A stretch of DNA of 55,004 nt from Candidatus Segatella violae (GCA_002440225.1 DJSH01000054.1:1-55004); one strand, 5' to 3'; positions 1 through 7,690 are shown, counted from the first letter of the stretch. Numbers and translations are program-made. The notes: generated by a model from the letters alone, not told the origin.

Positions 1-26
1 AACCGGCATGTTCTGAAATCCGAGGG

Positions 27-34
27 CAAAGATA
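27..34 (-). promoter_or_regulatory. Leftward -7 box (TATCTTTG on the - strand)
   Basis: CAAAGATA on the + strand is the reverse complement of the Bacteroidetes -7 consensus TAnnTTTG. It would drive a gene to the left of the window. No convincing -33 box is seen at the right spacing. Confidence 0.4.
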
Positions 35-55
35 CGGCAAGTTTTTGGCATTTAC

Positions 56-90
56 TTGGTACCCGGTTGGTACCCTTGGTTGGTACCAAC
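56..90. repeat. Three GGTACC repeats, the last within a 12-bp palindrome
   Basis: GGTACC occurs at 58-63, 69-74 and 82-87, each preceded by TTG or GTTG. The last copy lies in the perfect palindrome GTTGGTACCAAC (79-90). The cluster sits about 110 bases upstream of the methyltransferase promoter and could be a regulator-binding site. That role is inference from its position only. Confidence 0.5.
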
Positions 91-172
91 TACTAAAATT
101 CCAGTCATAAAATTCAATTCCATATAGAAAAGTTCCGAAAATTATAGTAGATTAGAAAAAAATATCCACTTA

Positions 173-206
173 TTGGTCGAAATAAGGAAAAAAAACAGTA
201 ACTTTG
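173..206 (+). promoter_or_regulatory. Promoter of the restriction-modification operon
   Basis: The -7 box TAACTTTG lies at 199-206 and a weak -33 (TTGG) at 173-176, spaced 22 bases apart. The start codon at 226 is about 20 bases downstream of the -7 box, so the leader is short. Confidence 0.6.
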
Positions 207-225
207 CCGATAAATAAAAAGAACG

Positions 226-1815
226 ATGAAGAAAAAAACATATATTTCACTTTTTAGCTGTGCAGGTGTTGGCTGCTATGGATTCAAGATGAATGGTTTT
301 GAATGTATAGCAACCAATGAATTGTTGGCTCCAAGAATGGATGTACAGAAAGCGAACCACAAATGTAAGTATGAGAGTGGTTACATCTGTGGAGACGCAT
401 GTAGCAAAGTGACGCACGACCGCATCTACAAAGAGATAGATTTGTGGAAAGAAAAGGAAGGGCTGAAACAAGTGGATGTAGTTTTTGCCACCCCTCCCTG
501 TCAAGGGATGTCAACAGCAAACTACAAGAAAAACGACCATGAGCAAATAAGAAACTCGCTCGTAGTACAGGCGATAAAACTCATCAAAGGCATTCACCCA
601 AAAGTGTTTGTCTTTGAAAATGTGCGCGCTTTTATGAAATCTATCTGCACAGACATATCAGGGGAAGACATGACTATCAAGAATAGCATCTTCAAGAATC
701 TCGCCGCTGATTACAATATCTATTGGAAGGTTATCAATTTCAAGGATTATGGAGTTCCATCTTCTCGACCAAGAACCATCGTTATTGGCACGAGCAAACA
801 GCTTGCACACATATCTCCTTTACTTTTGTTTCCCACCAGACATGAAGAGATTCTCTTGAAAGACTCCATAGGAAATTTCCCAAGACTCAAGTATTGTGAA
901 AAAGATGCCAAAGATCCTTTCCATTTTGCTCGACCATTCCCTGAATATATGCTTGACTGGATAAAGGATTTGAAGGAGGGAGAAACGGCCTTCGACAATC
1001 CCGATGACAGAAAGCCATGCACCTTTGACAAAGATGGTAACAGAGTCATCAACAAGGGTGCCTATATGGGTAATAAATATCGTCGCCTCATTTGGAACCG
1101 ACCTGGAGCTTGCATAGCCACCAGAAGTGATGTCATGTCTTCGCAAGACACAATACATCCTGTAGACAACAGAGTATTGAGCATCAGAGAACTCATGACC
1201 CTCATGACTATACCAAACTCCTTTAAATGGACTGATCACGATGACCAACTCACTGTGGAAAATTCTGATGAATATCTCAAGGAAAATGAAGGAAATATCA
1301 GACGGTGCATCGGAGAAGCCGTACCCACCCACATTGAGTTCGACATTGCTGAGAAAATCAAAAAAATCCTAGAATATGAAGACTTTATTGAAACAGGCGA
1401 AAAAGCTTCTGGCAATTATTACATAGAGACCCAAGCCATCTGGAATGAACAGACATTCCAAGATGCATACAATAGTATTATGTCCATAGATCTTGGAAAG
1501 AAGGAAACATTCAATGCTTCCATTTCATCTCTGGCCATGGCGGTAGTCTATGTTCCACAATTGACAGCTTACTGCTCTAACTTAAAGCAACTAAATATCT
1601 TGTTAGTGGGGCTCAGCCAAGAAGAAAAAGATAGAATAAAAAAGTTATTGAAACTGATGCCATTAGGCTACAATGCCCACATTAAATATGCAGCAAAACA
1701 GCCAAGCAGCAAGATCTTTGACTTGATAATAAAGGGCAATGCCTGCAAGGTGAAATACCCAACCAGGAATGCCGAAATCAAGGAACCTCAATATGTAGAA
1801 TCCTGCTTATTTTAA
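226..1815 (+). CDS. DNA (cytosine-5-)-methyltransferase of an R-M operon
   Basis: This enzyme transfers a methyl group from S-adenosylmethionine to C5 of cytosine in duplex DNA. The family motifs are visible in order: motif I FSCAGVGCYGF (residues 10-20), motif IV ATPPCQG with the catalytic Cys92, motif VI ENV (131-133), motif VIII SRPRTIVIG (about 180-188), motif IX RVLSIREL and motif X GEAVP. The target-recognition region would lie between VIII and IX, about residues 200-310. At 529 residues it is longer than many family members. The extra length is a C-terminal extension of about 140 residues (from about 385) that I cannot assign. The next gene starts 5 bases after its stop, so the two are co-transcribed, and the natural role is protecting host DNA from that protein. 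All key catalytic residues look intact. The base composition appears more AT-rich than the downstream housekeeping genes, which fits horizontal transfer. Confidence 0.93.
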   Translation: MKKKTYISLFSCAGVGCYGFKMNGFECIATNELLAPRMDVQKANHKCKYESGYICGDACSKVTHDRIYKEIDLWKEKEGLKQVDVVFATPPCQGMSTANYKKNDHEQIRNSLVVQAIKLIKGIHPKVFVFENVRAFMKSICTDISGEDMTIKNSIFKNLAADYNIYWKVINFKDYGVPSSRPRTIVIGTSKQLAHISPLLLFPTRHEEILLKDSIGNFPRLKYCEKDAKDPFHFARPFPEYMLDWIKDLKEGETAFDNPDDRKPCTFDKDGNRVINKGAYMGNKYRRLIWNRPGACIATRSDVMSSQDTIHPVDNRVLSIRELMTLMTIPNSFKWTDHDDQLTVENSDEYLKENEGNIRRCIGEAVPTHIEFDIAEKIKKILEYEDFIETGEKASGNYYIETQAIWNEQTFQDAYNSIMSIDLGKKETFNASISSLAMAVVYVPQLTAYCSNLKQLNILLVGLSQEEKDRIKKLLKLMPLGYNAHIKYAAKQPSSKIFDLIIKGNACKVKYPTRNAEIKEPQYVESCLF

Positions 1816-1820
1816 AAAAT

Positions 1821-4800
1821 ATGAGACAAATCAACAACCTTAACCTATTGGACAATATCATTATTGGACGCATAGATCCTCAAATCTATGCGTTCAGTAC
1901 TGAGACCATCCCTAATTTTCTGAAAGTTGGCGACACCTATAGACCACTTTCTGTTCGCTTGGCAGAATGGAGAATTCATTATCCAAATCTCTTGTTTAGA
2001 TATTCCAAGACGGCAAGACTTGAAAGTGGAAAGTTCTTTAGAGATTATGCTGTTCACCAATATTTAGAGAACACAAAAAAGCTGCACAGACTTACAAAAG
2101 AAGAGTTGGGCAAAGGTATTTACTATTCCTGTGAATTTTTCAAAAACGCCAAAGTAGATGACGTAAAGGAAGCCATAGAAGACATCAAGAAAAATGAAAG
2201 CAAGAATAAGTATCAGTATTATAGCCCGGATAAACTTCCGATAAAATATGAGTACAAAAGAAACCAAACTTTCTCTCCACGACAGAATCAACAGGATGCC
2301 ATAGATGCATTTAAGCATGCATATTTAGTAAAAGGCAGAACCAACCTGCTGATGTATGCGGTGATGCGATTTGGCAAGTCATTCACTGCGATGTGCTGTG
2401 CTACAGAAATCAACGCTCACCTTGTTGTCATTGTTTCCGCCAAGGCTGATGTGCGTGAGGAATGGAAGAAGGCTGTGGAAAGCCATGTAAGATTTGAACG
2501 TTATAAATTTCTAGAAGGCAGCGATTTGCTGCAAAAGCCACATATCATCAAAGAGTGCGCCCAGAATCATCAAGATGTAGCAATATTCTTGACATTACAA
2601 GACTTGCAAGGTGAAAGAATCAAAGAGAAACACCAAGAGTTATTCCAAAGCAGCATAGACCTGCTAATCATCGACGAGACGCATTATGGGGCACGTGCAG
2701 CAGAATATGGAAAAGTGTTGCAAGACAACAAACTATCAAAGTCTGAAATCCAAAAAGAGACGGAGGACATTGACTTTTCCGACGATTTCGACAAAGAGAT
2801 AAAAACACTAAAGGCAAAGGTTAGAATTCATCTTTCAGGTACTCCTTACCGCATTCTCATGGGTGATGAATTTACCAAGGATGACATCATATCCTTCTGC
2901 CAATATTCGGATATTGTAGATGCCAAGGAGGATTGGGACAAAGAGAACGGCAACAAAGACCAATGCCAAGAATGGGACAACCCCTACTACGGTTTTCCCC
3001 AAATGGTAAGGTTTGCATTTCTCCCCAATACCTCCGCGCGCATCAAAATGAAGGAGCTGAGAGAAAATGGTATCTCTTATGCCTTCTCTGCTCTTTTCCG
3101 TCCAAAATCCATGACGAAAGACAGGGAAGAAGAGCATAGAATATTCATGCACGAAAAAGAGATACTAGACCTTTTTCTAGCCATTGACGGAGCCAAGGAA
3201 GACGAGAACATCTTGAGTTTTCTTGATTACGACAAAATTCAAGAGGGGAAGATGTGTCGCCACATCGTATGCGTACTCCCTTTCAGAGCATCTTGCGACG
3301 CACTAGCATACCTGCTACAAAAATACCATAAAAAGTTCAAACATCTTTGTAAATATCAGATTATCAACATCGCTGGTTATGACGAAGAAAAAATATATAA
3401 AAGCACTAGCGACGTAAAAAACAAGATAGAAGAATGCGAGGAAGGAAATAAGAAAACACTATCTTTGACCGTCAACAAAATGCTGACGGGCAGTACAGTG
3501 AAACAATGGGACACGATGTTGTATTTCAAGGATACAGCATCGCCACAAGAATACGACCAAGCCATTTTCCGTATACAAAACCAATACGTCAAGACATATA
3601 AAGACCAAGAAGGGAACATCATCAAATATGACATGAAACCCCAAACTTTACTTGTAGACTTTGACCCAGACCGTATGTTCAGAATGCAAGAGTTGAAATC
3701 TCAATTCTATAATGCCAACACGGAAAAAAATGGCAACAACAAACTGGAAAAAAGAATTGAGCGAGAGCTTGAAATTTCCCCTATTATCACGCTGAACAAA
3801 AATCAGCTGAAAGAGGTGAAAGCTACTGATGTCATGGCGGTCGTTCAACAATACTCTAACAATAAGAGTATACTTGATGAAGCGACGAGCATTCCATGTG
3901 ACTTTTCACTATTGAATGACCAAAACTTTAAAGACGAAGTTGAAAAGCTTAACAAAATAGATGCCTCCAAAGGGGTAGATTTCAAGCCCAACGAAGGCGA
4001 TGACGAGAGTGACTACGCCATTCCGGAAACAGAGGAAACAGAGGAAACTGAAGAAGCAGAAAAGGACAAGGAAGGCAAAGAACATCAGACGAAAGACAAG
4101 CAGGATGAGGAAAATGATATTGCAAAGAAAATTGCCGCTTACTATTCTAAGATTTTGTTCTACGCATTCTTAACCGACACTCCTGTAAAAACATTAGAGG
4201 ATGTCATAAACAGTATCGTGAACAAAAATGAAAGCAATCATAGAATAGCCAAGAACCTCGGTCTGAAAGTACCAATTTTATGGCTTATACAGAACAAATG
4301 CAATCCTTTTGTTCTCAGCAAGTTAGACTATAAAATAAGCAGCATCAACTCATTGATGAGCGACAAGACCTTGTCGCCCCTAGAAAGGGCACAAGTGGCA
4401 ACAAAGAGATTTACGAGGATTTCGGATTCAGAGGTCGTTATACCAGCGCAAGTTGCTACAAGCTTGGTAGATTTTTTACCCAAAGACAAGATTGACGCAA
4501 AGACTATATTTCTCGATATAGCCTCAACCCAAGGGGAAATGGCTTTGGCCATTTATCAAAAGTACGGAGCGACATGTCAAGCAGAAAACAACATATACTC
4601 TGTTCCAACGTCTCCTCTTGCCTACGAGCTGACTCGCAAAATGTACCAAGCACTGGGATTGCCTATCAATCATATTTTCAACTCATTCTACGCCAATGCT
4701 ATCGTCGACAAGAACAACGAAAAAATCATCCAAGAGCTCGCAAAATTGCATCCAAACGTTGTTATTGGTGGAGCAGCATTCAACAAAAACGATGCAGGAG

Positions 4801-5735
4801 GAAGAGGCGACTCTGCCACAGCACTATATCATAAATATTTCCAGTTAGCAAAAGAAAAGCTAGCTCCGCAATACATATCCATGTACATGAAGTCCGTCTG
4901 GTACTCAGGCGGCAAAGGTGAAGGACTGAGGGATTTCAGAAAAGATATGCTCGCAGACGAAAGAATAGAAATTTTTCATGACTATCCAGACCCAGCCATT
5001 TGCGACCTCTCAGGAATCAATCTCCGAGGCGGAGTATGCCTATTATTGTGGAACAGTGCACATAAGGGGCAATGTGAGTTTGTCAGCCACATCAACAATC
5101 ATACCTATTCCGAAAAAAGGTATCTGCGCACTGGCAGCGAAGACATCTTGATTCGTTTTAGCAAGGGCATTCCTGTATTGACAAAGGTGAAGCAGAAAGC
5201 CAAAAACTTTGTCGGCGAAGAAGTATCCTCTAGAGATCCTTTCGGATTTGGCGACAAATTCAAAGACTACACTGATGAGTCGCAATCAGTCGACACCATC
5301 AAAATATACGATGTAAAGAAGAAAAGCGGATATATCAAAAAGTGCAAGCTCAACGATAGTTATACAAGCTTGAGCAAAAAGTGGAAAGTACTTGTCGCCA
5401 AGGCGAGTCCGGGCGGCGACGAGCTCCCCCACTCTGTAATTAGCAGCCCTATCGTCTCTGAGCCAAACTCTGTGTGCACCAATGGATTGCTATTAATAAG
5501 AACTTTCAACAATCAGAAAGAAGCAGATAATTTTGCAGCTTATATGTGTACGAAATTCTTCCGCTTCATGATGATTTTGGCAAAAAATGGTCACAACATG
5601 ACCAAGCACACATATCGATATGTGCCAGTGCTAGATTTCAAGAAGGAATGGACAGACAAGAAGCTTTATAAGCATTTCTGCCTCACACAAGAAGAGCAAG
5701 CGTTCATCGAAGAAATTATCAGAGATAAAGGTTAA
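1821..5735 (+). CDS. Single-chain restriction-like protein: GIY-YIG-like, SF2 helicase, degenerate N6-MTase, TRD
   Basis: The 1304-residue protein can be read as four parts. (1) Residues 20-125 resemble a GIY-YIG/T5orf172 nuclease: IYAF (22-25), FLKVGDT (33-39), arginines near 41-46, then RDYAVH (74-79), where D75 would stand for the usual Glu. (2) An SF2 helicase core has Walker A-like MRFGKSFT (K186), a DETH box (285-288), SGTPYR (339-344) and a motif VI-like YDQAIFRIQNQ near 575-585. (3) Residues about 885-1080 align by pattern with Eco57I/Type ISP adenine methyltransferases (LAKEKLAP, SGINLRGGVCLLLW), but the motif I region reads DIASTQG and the catalytic NPPY position reads GAAF (about 984-987). 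(4) The C-terminal 200 residues look like a TaqI/Eco57I-type specificity domain (TKFFRFMM, YRYVPVLDF). A Glu-rich linker (ETEETEETEEAEK) lies near 735-750. Inference: a translocating restriction enzyme protected by the upstream C5 methyltransferase. A modification-dependent enzyme is the alternative. Confidence 0.8.
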   Translation: MRQINNLNLLDNIIIGRIDPQIYAFSTETIPNFLKVGDTYRPLSVRLAEWRIHYPNLLFRYSKTARLESGKFFRDYAVHQYLENTKKLHRLTKEELGKGIYYSCEFFKNAKVDDVKEAIEDIKKNESKNKYQYYSPDKLPIKYEYKRNQTFSPRQNQQDAIDAFKHAYLVKGRTNLLMYAVMRFGKSFTAMCCATEINAHLVVIVSAKADVREEWKKAVESHVRFERYKFLEGSDLLQKPHIIKECAQNHQDVAIFLTLQDLQGERIKEKHQELFQSSIDLLIIDETHYGARAAEYGKVLQDNKLSKSEIQKETEDIDFSDDFDKEIKTLKAKVRIHLSGTPYRILMGDEFTKDDIISFCQYSDIVDAKEDWDKENGNKDQCQEWDNPYYGFPQMVRFAFLPNTSARIKMKELRENGISYAFSALFRPKSMTKDREEEHRIFMHEKEILDLFLAIDGAKEDENILSFLDYDKIQEGKMCRHIVCVLPFRASCDALAYLLQKYHKKFKHLCKYQIINIAGYDEEKIYKSTSDVKNKIEECEEGNKKTLSLTVNKMLTGSTVKQWDTMLYFKDTASPQEYDQAIFRIQNQYVKTYKDQEGNIIKYDMKPQTLLVDFDPDRMFRMQELKSQFYNANTEKNGNNKLEKRIERELEISPIITLNKNQLKEVKATDVMAVVQQYSNNKSILDEATSIPCDFSLLNDQNFKDEVEKLNKIDASKGVDFKPNEGDDESDYAIPETEETEETEEAEKDKEGKEHQTKDKQDEENDIAKKIAAYYSKILFYAFLTDTPVKTLEDVINSIVNKNESNHRIAKNLGLKVPILWLIQNKCNPFVLSKLDYKISSINSLMSDKTLSPLERAQVATKRFTRISDSEVVIPAQVATSLVDFLPKDKIDAKTIFLDIASTQGEMALAIYQKYGATCQAENNIYSVPTSPLAYELTRKMYQALGLPINHIFNSFYANAIVDKNNEKIIQELAKLHPNVVIGGAAFNKNDAGGRGDSATALYHKYFQLAKEKLAPQYISMYMKSVWYSGGKGEGLRDFRKDMLADERIEIFHDYPDPAICDLSGINLRGGVCLLLWNSAHKGQCEFVSHINNHTYSEKRYLRTGSEDILIRFSKGIPVLTKVKQKAKNFVGEEVSSRDPFGFGDKFKDYTDESQSVDTIKIYDVKKKSGYIKKCKLNDSYTSLSKKWKVLVAKASPGGDELPHSVISSPIVSEPNSVCTNGLLLIRTFNNQKEADNFAAYMCTKFFRFMMILAKNGHNMTKHTYRYVPVLDFKKEWTDKKLYKHFCLTQEEQAFIEEIIRDKG

Positions 5736-6217
5736 ATTCTCCTAGATTGCAAAATTTCCTCCAGCTTCACATAATATTTCCTCGCAGCCGCGGTATCACT
5801 ATGCTTGGCATAGGCACTCTTGAGCACCAGCTTGTCGCAATGCCACAACTCGGCGAACGCACTCCACATGCACTTCTTGCGCAAATCGCCCGACAAGTAT
5901 GCAACGATGATGGCACGCTCCGTCCACGACTGCGTTTTCAACTGATAATCAGGCGACAACTCTCCTGCCTCTACCAAGGCATCGAGCCTCTCCTGCATAC
6001 CAGGAACACTCAAAACCTCTGGCTGCCGTACGGGCTGATTCGACTGCTGCTCCGGCTGCGGAATAGCCTCTTCTTTGCCCCTCGCAATGCGAAAGCATAG
6101 GCAGTTATTGCTAAACAGCGCAAAAGCCTTGAGCATCAAGAGAAAAATGGATAGGTGATAAGAGGTCTTAGCCGAGACTATAATCTCTGCTGTAGGTTGT
6201 TTTGTACTTGTTTTCAT
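5732..6217 (-). CDS. Unknown protein, 161 residues, convergent with the R-M operon
   Basis: I do not recognise this family. Its stop codon overlaps the stop of the helicase gene, so the two genes converge and share their last four bases. The N-terminal half (to about residue 50) has one hydrophobic stretch (LSIFLLMLKAFALF) and is followed by a Gln/Pro-rich linker (PQPEQQSNQPVRQPEV). The C-terminal half, from about residue 72, looks like a compact helical domain (SWTERAIIVAYLSGDLRKK, then KYYVKLEEILQSRRI). The leader contains a strong intrinsic terminator at 6304-6343, so expression may be attenuated. The start at 6217 is the only ATG giving the full length. The N terminus looks unlike a normal domain, so the gene could be the remnant of a larger one or start further in. 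Confidence 0.5.
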   Translation of the reverse strand: MKTSTKQPTAEIIVSAKTSYHLSIFLLMLKAFALFSNNCLCFRIARGKEEAIPQPEQQSNQPVRQPEVLSVPGMQERLDALVEAGELSPDYQLKTQSWTERAIIVAYLSGDLRKKCMWSAFAELWHCDKLVLKSAYAKHSDTAAARKYYVKLEEILQSRRI

Positions 6218-6303
6218 AATCGCTTCTTGATTATGAGCTACCCTTAAACATCTGCAGCAGAAACTCGAGGATTTCTCCTGTTATAAATTCTATTAACGAG
6301 ACG

Positions 6304-6343
6304 AAAAAACCGCCTCCAACAAGTTAATACTCGTCGAAGGCGG
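6304..6343 (-). terminator. Strong intrinsic terminator or attenuator
   Basis: On the - strand, CCGCCT, one U-G pair and CGACGAG pair with CUUGUUG and AGGCGG around a TATTAA loop. The stem is 14 bp with a few G-U pairs and is followed directly by six T. It lies 87 bases upstream of the 161-residue gene. Confidence 0.75.
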
Positions 6344-6369
6344 GGTTCACTCTACCATTGTGTTAAATG
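6304..6369 (-). ncRNA. Candidate small RNA of about 65 nt, or attenuated leader
   Basis: A - strand promoter at 6376-6406 would start transcription near 6369, and the strong terminator ends it near 6304. Between them lies a small hairpin (ACCATT pairing with AATGGT, about 6353-6371, overlapping the predicted start). The unit is either a free-standing small RNA or the attenuated leader of the gene at 5732-6217. Sequence alone cannot separate these. Confidence 0.4.
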
Positions 6370-6375
6370 GTGCGA

Positions 6376-6406
6376 CAAAGATACGCATTTTTTCTGAATC
6401 AGCAAC
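6376..6406 (-). promoter_or_regulatory. Promoter of the small RNA / 161-residue gene
   Basis: The -7 box reads TATCTTTG on the - strand (6376-6383). A -33-like GTTG lies at 6403-6406, spaced 19 bases from it. Confidence 0.55.
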
Positions 6407-6486
6407 ACTTTTGCAGCAAAAATTACAGAATAATCGATAAAAAAACTGATTTTCAACTCTTTTAGCATCAATAGCAATGCCGACCA

Positions 6487-6518
6487 CAAAGTTACGATTT
6501 CTTTTCGAAAAATGCAAG
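6487..6518 (-). promoter_or_regulatory. Second - strand promoter in the gap
   Basis: TAACTTTG on the - strand (6487-6494) has CTTG (6515-6518) 20 bases upstream. Its transcript would run into the small RNA promoter region. No gene starts directly after it. Confidence 0.4.
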
Positions 6519-6578
6519 GATTTGGGCGAAAAATTATATTACGACCTCAAGATCACGGGGCATAGCTTAACATGATTA

Positions 6579-6750
6579 CGATTACAATTACAGTAATTAC
6601 AGTTTTATTTTCCCCCATAACCATGAAAGCAATCAGACAAGATTATGTATACTTATATTATATACTATATATATATATATATATAGTACTTTCTACAAAG
6701 AAGAAAATGCTAGCTAGCAGAAAAAACTGTAATTACTGTAATTGTAATCG
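6579..6750. repeat. 172-bp element with 28-bp perfect inverted terminal repeats
   Basis: The left arm is 6579-6606 (starts CGATTACAATTACAG) and the right arm is 6723-6750 (ends CTGTAATTGTAATCG). They are perfect reverse complements over 28 bases. The interior is extremely AT-rich, with an uninterrupted TA run near 6663-6686 and a GCTAGCTAGC palindrome near 6710. It resembles a MITE or cruciform-prone element. No clear target-site duplication is seen. Confidence 0.7.
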
Positions 6751-6765
6751 AACAGACTCTTGATG

Positions 6766-6825
6766 CACAACTCTACGATTTCCCTACCACAACTCTATGA
6801 CTTCGCAAGTGGAAAACTATGAGTT
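6766..6825. repeat. 22-bp-phased short repeat array (three units)
   Basis: CACAACTCTA starts at 6766 and 6788. The linked core CTA(C/T)GA(T/C/G)TT starts at 6773, 6795 and 6817. All steps are exactly 22 bases. The array opens with GATGCACAAC (6762-6771), the same ten bases that open the array at 51753. Confidence 0.6.
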
Positions 6826-6877
6826 GTTTTAATTAACACTCCCATTAACAGATTTTCACAGACGGATACGCCTCAAA

Positions 6878-6909
6878 TTTGGTGGTATCGAAAAATGAAC
6901 GTATCTTTG
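6878..6909 (+). promoter_or_regulatory. Orphan + strand promoter facing the end of queH
   Basis: TTTG (6878-6881) and TATCTTTG (6902-6909) are spaced 20 bases, a near-ideal match. No + strand gene follows. The transcript would be antisense to the 3' end of queH. Confidence 0.6.
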
Positions 6910-6914
6910 CACCA

Positions 6915-7562
6915 TCATTCGAAGAAAGGATTGCGGGCGTTTCTCATTGCCTGCGAGGAAGCGAGGCTGAACTCGCAACCACAATACAGCTGATTGTAAA
7001 AATCATTGAGCCTCAGGAGCTCGCCACGGCGATTCTGTAGTCCGCCCTTGCGCCAGTTCATGTCCCACCACTCCACATCTGGGCAAGATTCCACAGCGAT
7101 ATGACCAGCCATGTCTATCTGCTTGATGTTCTTCCAGCGGGAGGAAGCGAGCGTGGTGGTGAGCAGATGGAATCCATGCTCCTGGGCATACTGGGCAGCC
7201 CTGGTGAGTCGAAACTGAAAGCAGATGGAGCAGCGGCTCCCTCGCTCCGGCTCGTTCTCCAGCCCCTTGACGCAACCTCGCCACAGGTCGTGGTCGTAAG
7301 CATCCTCTACAAATGGCACGCCCTGCGCCTGCAAGAATCGGATGAGCTCTCGCTTGCGTATCTCGTACTCATCCTGGGGATAGATGTTGCTGTTGCTGAA
7401 AAACACCGTGGGCTTCATCCCATTGCGCAACATGCACTCCACGATGGCTGCCGAGCAAGGGGCACAGCAAGCGTGTAGCAGAACGGGCTGTCCATCCGCC
7501 TTGCTGCCATCGGGCAAAGTAAGCTTTACGTATTTATATTGTTCTTCTACAGGAATCTTCAT
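6915..7562 (-). CDS. queH: Epoxyqueuosine reductase QueH
   Basis: QueH carries out the last step of queuosine synthesis, reducing epoxyqueuosine to queuosine in the wobble position of tRNAs for Tyr, His, Asn and Asp. It belongs to the DUF208 family, the iron-sulfur alternative to the cobalamin enzyme QueG. The expected cysteines are visible: HACCAPC (C32, C33, C36), CSIC (C111, C114) and YCGCEFS near the C terminus. The conserved SNSNIYPQDEYEIRK segment (about 56-70) is also present. The length of 215 residues is normal. The gene is downstream of the metallophosphoesterase gene on the same strand, but a terminator (7624-7666) and its own -7 box (7691-7698) suggest separate transcription. No other queuosine genes are in the window. 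Confidence 0.93.
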   Translation of the reverse strand: MKIPVEEQYKYVKLTLPDGSKADGQPVLLHACCAPCSAAIVECMLRNGMKPTVFFSNSNIYPQDEYEIRKRELIRFLQAQGVPFVEDAYDHDLWRGCVKGLENEPERGSRCSICFQFRLTRAAQYAQEHGFHLLTTTLASSRWKNIKQIDMAGHIAVESCPDVEWWDMNWRKGGLQNRRGELLRLNDFYNQLYCGCEFSLASSQAMRNARNPFFE

Positions 7563-7623
7563 TTTCTCATCTAGAATTTTAAAAATTAAGAATCAATAAT
7601 TGATGTTTTCGATAGTCATTATA

Positions 7624-7666
7624 CAAAAAAACAAATGAGGTACAGTCTCGCGACTACCCCCATTTG
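7624..7666 (-). terminator. Terminator between the metallophosphoesterase gene and queH
   Basis: The - strand hairpin has CAAATGGGGGTAGTC (7652-7666) pairing with GACTGTACCTCATTTG (7632-7646) around a four-base loop, with small mismatches, followed by seven T. It lies downstream of a -7 box at 7691-7698, so it could also attenuate queH. Confidence 0.7.
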
Positions 7667-7690
7667 CCCAAATATATGCGAAAACTGATG

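Larger units (their letters stand above)
6218..6914. other. Repeat-rich intergenic region, about 700 bp
   Basis: No protein gene is supported here. From left to right it holds the terminator and candidate small RNA (6304-6369), its promoter (6376-6406), a second - strand promoter (6487-6518), a 28-bp perfect inverted repeat (6579-6750) flanking an AT microsatellite, a 22-bp-phased array (6766-6825) and a + strand promoter (6878-6909) pointing into the antisense of queH. The mix suggests an insertion and rearrangement hotspot beside the R-M operon. Confidence 0.6.

Noticed and set aside
6572..6763. 63-codon reading frame over the inverted repeat
   Set aside because: It consists of repeats of ATTACA and TA runs that happen to stay open, with no promoter or protein-like composition.
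6218..6914. tRNA gene or attachment site beside the R-M operon
   Set aside because: No cloverleaf, CCA end or direct repeat flanking the operon could be found, and no integrase is present in the window.
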